Assembly (NCBI RefSeq): GCF_002776525.5
Contig: NC_045441.1
Coordinates: 126,445,114 to 126,509,113, forward strand
Length of the DNA: 64,000 nucleotides
Origin: Piliocolobus tephrosceles
Taxonomy: Eukaryota > Chordata > Mammalia > Primates > Cercopithecidae
Direction of reading: 5' to 3'
The position numbers and the translations under genes were made by a program. This document shows, one piece after another, positions 57,691 to 64,000 of the stretch (position 1 is the stretch's first letter; the number at the start of each line of letters is the position of its first letter). The notes under the pieces were generated by a model. The model did no database searches. It saw only the letters and a list, made by a program, of their open reading frames with translations, and was not told the DNA's origin.

Positions 57691-58869
57691 GTGTGTTTGT
57701 GTAAGCAAGGCAACTTTTTAGGGTCATGAAATCCCTGCTACTAAATGATTTGGGATATATTGGCAATGATGGAAGCTTTTTAAAAAAATTCCTTCATTGC
57801 TATCTATTTGACAGGAACCTGGGGAAAAAAACAGGCTTGAATTGAGTTCTGTTCCAGTCTAAAATTACAGACATTTAAACCAAGAAAATCTCACAGAGTT
57901 TTTCCAGTCCAAGATCTATCACAATTAAAGATTTACTTTTGATCTTTGAGTTAGTCGTTCAATCTTCACTGAACTACTAAAAGAAACAGTGATAACAACT
58001 TCACTGTTTTCCAGAAAGTCCAATCTGTTTTTCTGGATGCAATGTTTAGGAAAAATAAATCCTTATAAGTAATAAAGCTAACTCCTTTTGATGTGTTATT
58101 GTTCTTTTATTCTACAAATCATCTTCCCTGCAGAACTTGAAACTAACAGTCCTACTTAACCTATCTCCTCTACTTATTTCTATTCCTAATCCAATTTTGT
58201 CTTCTTTCCAGATCAAATATCCTCCTTCTACATATTCACCAATCTGCCCATAAATGCCCCTTGTAAAGTATTAGATTCTGAATTGAAGGACATTTCAAGC
58301 CTGTTTGTTTTTCTCTACTTCACATACGCCAGAATTTTCCATAGGTGTATTAAGCCTCTATGTATGTGACTATGTATTACCATAACACTTAGCTCGCATA
58401 CCCACCCATAAACTTAGAGCAACAGAGTCTTGGATGTCGGGCCTGTCTTCAACATCTTTTGTTGCAGCATTCTGAAATTATGTCATTCTAATAGTGACTT
58501 CTAAGGAAGAAAAATGGGACTAACATTTTTTAAATGTTGAGAATCACAAAAATTAAAGAAGCCATTAATGCTCACTGTTAATTTCTTCTCTTGAAATCCA
58601 ACCTGGTATGAAAACATTAGACTTTTCTTTCCTTGAACTATGTATAAGCTGGCAAGCCTTTCTCCGATAGCAAAAACTCTTGACTTTTTGATTTCATATT
58701 CTCCCTTATTTCTAACTCATTCTTTCCGTAGAACCTTAGGTAAATATTTTTTTTTTTCATGGAGGCATCTTCTAAGTTATGGAAATCTGAACAATTGATA
58801 AAAAACATCCTTAAAGGCAATGATGGAAAATGACTTACTTAGAAAACATGTTAATACATAATTTCTAAA
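57691..58869. other. unassigned non-coding stretch
   Basis: A+T-rich; nothing recognised. Confidence 0.4.
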
Positions 58870-59000
58870 GACCCAGTTCTGGCTGCAGCACTATCATTTG
58901 CTATATGAAGCTGCACAGGCTGAATTTACTGCTCTGAGATTCAGTTTATTCATCTAAAATGTATTATCTGCATTATTCACCTACTTGGGATTGTTTTGAC
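58870..59000 (+). repeat. MIR SINE fragment
   Basis: 'ttctggctgcagcactatcatttgctatatgaag' and 'ctctgagattcagtttattcatctaaaatg' in MIR order. Confidence 0.65.
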
Positions 59001-60189
59001 CCCCAACTGAAGCTCAAATGTGTCAATACATTATAATGCTAAAGCACTTTTTAATTCTTGAAATTGTTCTTAATAAACAGTATAGATTTGAGTTGTTTAA
59101 ACTGTTATAGAGTAAAAACTACATGTGTGTTTCACTAAAGGCTTGAGGAAAAAGAAAATTTCAGTATTTCCCACTATCAAAGCCTCCCATTTCAGAAGGC
59201 ATTTGGCTCAAAATATTGAAATTTCAAAAGTTGGGTGAAAACTTGGATCACCATTTTCTTATTTACAAGGGTAGGGACCTCCCTTGTGGCTGCCACGCTG
59301 GTGGCAGAAACCAAGGAGTTTTCCATGATTGCCTTTCATGTACATTTACTTGGCTCCCAAATATCTTACAGGCAGAATTTTCTTCTGTGGTTATATTAGA
59401 TTACACTTAACTCTTATAATATCAAACCACAGCACTTTTTTAATATTGGATGGACAGTAAGACAGATTTCTAATAGAATTTTACTTGACAATGACTAAGA
59501 ATACTGATCAAAATTTATAAGCTTCCAGAAGTATTTTTAATTAAATTACACCTTTTAGTATGTTTTCTTTTCACTAGCTCTTAAATTCATGCTTAGTTTA
59601 AAATTTTTAAAATTGATAACTAATGCCATTCCCCTGGATATTTTAAAAATTCTCAGTTATAAAGCAATGTTTAACAAATCAAAAATCAAGATTTTCATAA
59701 GATTTTTAAATAAAATCTTGCATTCAACAAAGCCACTAAAAAATTTCTTTTGAAAAATCACAGTATCTAATTTCAGCCCTCTCAAATCACATATTCCTAA
59801 TCACAACAGCCCTCAGAATGGTCAGGTATCCTCTGTTTAAATGCTACCAGAAGCTGAAAGTTTATAACACTGTGATATCCACTCCACTATTACATATTAT
59901 TTATACTTCACCTTCTTTATATTTAGTCAAAACCCATTGAAAACTGCTTATTTTTCCTAGTTCTATCCTGAAAGCTAGAATAAGTGAGGCTGAGCTTTCA
60001 TTTTAATAGTGTTTCTAAGTCTTGTTTTAAAATCTTAGTTTCAGATACATTTTTAGAAATCTGCTATAACTCCAATAAAATGGAAATGCAAAATATCATT
60101 CTCTTCCTACTTATGTTTTCATTGAACAAAATCATTGCTGGCTAATGAGTGGCTGGTACAATAAAGCCTTGGTTGAATTTCCAGCCCAT
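59001..60189. other. unassigned non-coding stretch
   Basis: Very A+T-rich (59450-59800), no recognised repeat or gene. Confidence 0.4.
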
Positions 60190-60360
60190 GCTGGACACCC
60201 TGGGGTTCTCCTGCACTGCACTTATCACATTGGAATTTGTCTTTTCTTCTAGATGCCAGCTTCATGAAATCAAGAGTTTTGTCTATTGTGTTCATTGTTA
60301 TATCCTTAGTATGATGCCTGCATCAGAGTGACAAATATTTTTCAAATAATGATTAAATAC
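60190..60360 (+). repeat. L2 LINE 3' end
   Basis: 'ttctagatgccagcttcatgaaatcaagagttttgtctattgtgttc', 'tatccttagtatgatgcctgc' and 'caaatatttttcaaataatgatt' are the terminal L2 pattern on the plus strand. Confidence 0.8.
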
Positions 60361-61859
60361 ATGCATGTATGACTGATTCATGGACATATGATTACATGCA
60401 TAACTGAATTCATATGTAAATAGACTCTGGAGTCTATGCATTATGAAGATACCAATTTTCACATTTCTACTTTAAAATCTATGCTACAAAGCCTAAGAAT
60501 TATTTTTTTCTGCTTTCTTTCTGGGACCTGGTCAGTAAATCTCAGTGTCCTGGGAGAGCAGGTTGTCCAAGGGCATGACTCTTTTCTTGGTTCTTATTTT
60601 CAGGTTTCTCATTAAGCTGTGAGGAGACAGTGTAAAATCCACAGATAGCCCTCAGAAGTGTAAAATGTATAACCTAGTCCTCCAAGTGCCGTCAAAGAGG
60701 CATGTGGCTTACATTGTTGAATGTGGACGCAGCAGCCATGATTGTGTACCCTCATGTGACTAAGACAGATATTTGCTAAACCTGATAGATTTTCAGAATC
60801 ATGCTTGCCATAATTCTATAAGATGATCAAGGTCAGTGGACATGTATGTGTCCTTTGAGTAAAGGTATACTTGTCCCAGAGGGTAATTTCATTTTGATCT
60901 AGTTTGAGCATAATATCTGGGGAAGATTTTTGCAGCTGTGTGACAAAATTATTGACAGCAGTAGGCAGAAAGTCCAGGGGCGGGACTGTTGCTATGGCCC
61001 AAAAATTAGAGGGACAAGAGATGAAGGATGACTGGGACACAGAAAAGGGTAGGGTCCAAGTCGATCTGAGAGATCTGACAGAGAAGGGCCTGTAGGACTT
61101 CTAATCAGCTGAGTATGAGATTCAGAGTGAAAGGCGTTGAGAGATTCAAAGGTGGTTCAATGAAGATGCAAGCAGAAGCCATTTTATATTAAATAAGTGT
61201 TAAAGATTAATCAGAGGGCTAATTTATTAGATGTTTTTCTGCTTCTTTTCCTAAAATGAACATAATTCATTTAAATAGAGCAATTAGTAGTTTTATTTGA
61301 TGGTTATGATGAGCCCTTTTAACAAAGTCCCATTTTTAAATAGCATCATTGAATAAAATATCATGCTATTCTCAGTGATTTCATTAGCTACTCCTTCTGG
61401 AAGGAAGACAAGCTGCTCAGACCCCATACTACACTGAAGTTACTACACCTTCCTGGCAGTAGCCTGCCCTAATTAAATATCATTAGGCAACCTACTCAGT
61501 GTTAGTGTTACAAACAGCCTTGTAAAGTGGTGTAAGCATCACAGAGGAAAGAACTCTCTTTTACTTGAAATCCAAACGTAGCATAGATAAGTCTTGGGGC
61601 TATGGTAGGTTTTATGCTTCATGGAAGGCAACATAAACAATTACAGGAACTCTTGGTCATGAATTTTATGACACAGGTAATAGAAAATGGCAAATGCAAT
61701 TGTAGTACTGCGAAGACAGATCTAAGCCTAGCAATGGTGGAAACAAAAAAATAAATGGAAATTCTCTGTTTAACCTGTCTTTGCCTATTGGTGTTCACTA
61801 CACATATACAAATGATCAGCATGCTTTTAAAATGTTTGCTCTTTTCTAAACCTAGGCAA
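60361..61859. other. unassigned non-coding stretch
   Basis: Open frames around 60816-61095 on both strands overlap and carry no domain; nothing else recognised. Confidence 0.4.
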
Positions 61860-61960
61860 TATACATGAATATAGTATACATACTTGTATGTGTATATAAA
61901 TAAATGTTTACATATATGTGTAAATGTATATACGTATATACATACATGCTTGTGTATGAA
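61860..61960 (+). repeat. TGTA/TATA low-complexity run
   Basis: Alternating purine-pyrimidine text (gtatgtgtatataaata, gtatatacgtatatacata) over about 90 bp. The open frames across it are artefacts. Confidence 0.75.
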
Positions 61961-63127
61961 TGGATGGAGTATTTCTGACATCACGTACAAGCAACAGTGT
62001 CCATCAGCATTTATTTTTGGGAAGCGGGACACAACACCAGAACAAAGGGATGCCTTGACTGTGGATGTGATACTCATCTGTGGTATTAAAACATTTTATA
62101 ATAAGCATGTGCCATTTTTACAACTAAAAAACCCCTAAATATTATTAATAAAATTGACATGTAATAAAATAAAGATGCTGTGTTATGTTTTTTAAGTCAT
62201 GAATATTATGAGGGTTCTAGTAAAGAAATAAATTTCAGAAATTTGTTAGGCAAAGGGACTCTCACGAGGTCCAAATGAAAATGAAGGGATGTTGAGGAGC
62301 TCCTAGCGCAGGCAGATCTGCCAAAGTGGCCATTCTGAAAGGATATGGAGCAACAGGTATGTACGGCTTTCCATCAGTCATTACTAATTTCCATCACTGT
62401 CCATTTGCCAGCTAAATTTTGTTTCAAAACTTGCATTGGTCTTTGGCTATCACATCTACAGAGGAAACATAAACTCTGAAAGCAAAATTCCTGTCATGGT
62501 ATTTATTTCATTCTTGGCTTACTAATCTTCTCTCTTATTCTTTATGAAGTCCTTGAATATGACTGTGTTCTATTTCGTTAAATGCACAATATTAAAATAT
62601 AAGCTTGCAAAAATGACTACTTTTCAGATTATAGAATGTTGTCTTTTAATAACTCTTCATTTTCCATTCCTCTATCAACCTCATCTAAAAATGGAATGTC
62701 GAAGCAGTCAGTGCCATGACACACAGAAACAAACAGAGTCAGCCAAGCTAGCTGCCTCTTCAGTGCTGTCTCAGTAGGCTTTGTAGAAACGATATTTCTA
62801 TAGGTACATATTTTTATCTCTGTTAAAGTTATGTGGCTCTTCAGACCAGGACTAGATCACTTACTTTTCTACTTCCTGATAGCCTATTAGTAGGGATACA
62901 GTATACTTAAGCTGAGATGGAAACTCCTAGACCATAAGGCCTTAGCTCTTTTTAAAGCCCAGGACCAATTTTTAAAACATGCTACAGGAGGTGGTTTAAT
63001 GTTGAAGCCATTAAACGTGTGGTTATTCTGCTCACTTTAATTTGGAAATCCCAAGTCCTAGTGGTACTTGCTTTTTTCAAAGCGATATATCAAATATTGG
63101 TCTCCATGAATAACACAGGACTCTAAA

Positions 63128-63130
<3 letters not shown>
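61961..63130. other. unassigned non-coding stretch
   Basis: Nothing recognised. Confidence 0.4.

Positions 63131-63158
<28 letters not shown>
63131..63158 (+). repeat. poly(T) run of 28
   Basis: 28 uninterrupted T without any adjoining Alu or L1 body on either strand. Confidence 0.97.
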
Positions 63159-64000
63159 GGTTTGAAACAATTTCCAAATGCATCAGGAATCTTATAGTAC
63201 TAACTCATCATTTTCCATACCACAGATTTATGTCTTCAATAGGAGCTATTTAGAAATTGGCCCATAGCCACCTGTACCCTAAATTTTCTCTGGGCTACTT
63301 GAAAGTATTTACAGAGAAATGTGAGACAGTAGTTGATGAAAACAGAGTTCTTCATCCCAGCAGTAACAGCTAGATAACTGACTGGCCAAACACTTGGCCC
63401 AATCCAGGGAATGGAAGATGCCATTCAAAGCCAGATTCCAGTTTGCTTTAAGGATTATATTTCTGTCATCACATTTCCTTGACAGTCCCACCAACTAAAA
63501 ATCTCCCAGCAAAAGCCCAGTGATTAAATTCTCCTGGAGCATATTTTTCCAGCTTCTGGAAACAATCTGCTGCAGTGTCTCTTGTAACATCCAAAGGATA
63601 GTTCCATTTCTGAGGCTGATATATGGAAGTAGATTACTCACAACCTAATCCATCCTCCCACCAACAATTTGATTTTGAAATGACTATGGAGAGACTGTGG
63701 TAATAAAATCCCCATCCACTGAAAGGCTGTTCCTATTTAACATAGTACATCATAGCCGTACTTTCAAAATGATATGTTACCGAAATGTGACTCAGATAAG
63801 CAAAATGTCACCATTAGACCTTTAAATTAAATGTAGAGACACTATCATTCATGGTCATATGTAGAAACATTAGGGAAGCACTATGCTGTGTCCAAGGACA
63901 AAATAAAAATAAGCTCAGGAGACATCAGATTTCGCCAAAAGCAAAATCCTTGGACGCCCACTTTTATTTGTGACTTACCCCAAGTCAAGTAGATATTCGG
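63159..64000. other. unassigned non-coding stretch
   Basis: Nothing recognised; minus-strand open frames at 63236-63494 overlap in two frames and have no domain. Confidence 0.4.

Noticed and set aside
1..64000. CRISPR arrays, bacterial operons, tRNA, rRNA, U6 or 7SK genes
   Set aside because: Not expected in primate DNA for the first two, and no RNA-gene box patterns or consensus sequences were found. The MIR heads are tRNA-derived but are not tRNA genes.

Overview
The window is primate nuclear DNA with no protein-coding gene that I can support. Interspersed repeats, long A+T-rich unassigned stretches and short, frequently interrupted open frames are the rule. Two Alu elements (48022-48466 on +, 52333-52635 on -) carry the variants 'gctcaagcctgtaatc' and 'gatccggccactg' or close forms, and the L1 3' end at 15726-16290 has a doubled 'gatgggtgc' segment. 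I associate these with Old World monkeys, so a cercopithecid such as a macaque, baboon or guenon is likely. The species and chromosome cannot be fixed from the sequence alone.

Layout. 1-9430 is mostly unassigned DNA with old L2, MIR and MER5 copies and a rearranged Alu monomer at 3699-3887. 9432-16290 holds an AluS with a long purine tail, a MaLR solo LTR with an exact 5-bp target duplication (12413-12830), a MER20, MIRs, an AluY and a young L1 3' end. 16291-24275 is largely unassigned but contains the only CpG-rich, promoter-like stretch of the window (about 22160-22680) and, just beyond it on the other strand, a possible exon ending in a consensus splice donor (23053). 24276-25006 is an old DNA-transposon-like element split by a retroviral LTR. 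27290-30465 is a decayed L1 with two Alu insertions, one of them rearranged. 35381-41346 is a minus-strand gammaretrovirus-type endogenous provirus: gag, integrase and env-tail remnants, a polypurine tract and a 3' LTR that is itself split by a 2.2-kb L1. Two MaLR LTRs follow (41347-42083). 42084-51119 is mixed, with local duplications and an AluY that contains a 100-N assembly gap. 51120-55242 is old L1 5' and ORF1 material on the minus strand. The rest is mostly unassigned, with one long nested palindrome at 57537-57690.

The most interesting signal is a set of template-switch-like scars: a 177-bp copy of nearby L1 sequence pasted inside an Alu (28129-28305, source 834 bp upstream), a 154-bp dispersed duplication whose second copy gained a hairpin insertion (46889-46922), a nested inverted repeat with 49-bp arms (57537-57690) and an inverted self-copy inside an Alu monomer (3763-3790). 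No new gene system is visible. These events are probably lineage-specific structural mutations and can be dated by comparison with other primates.
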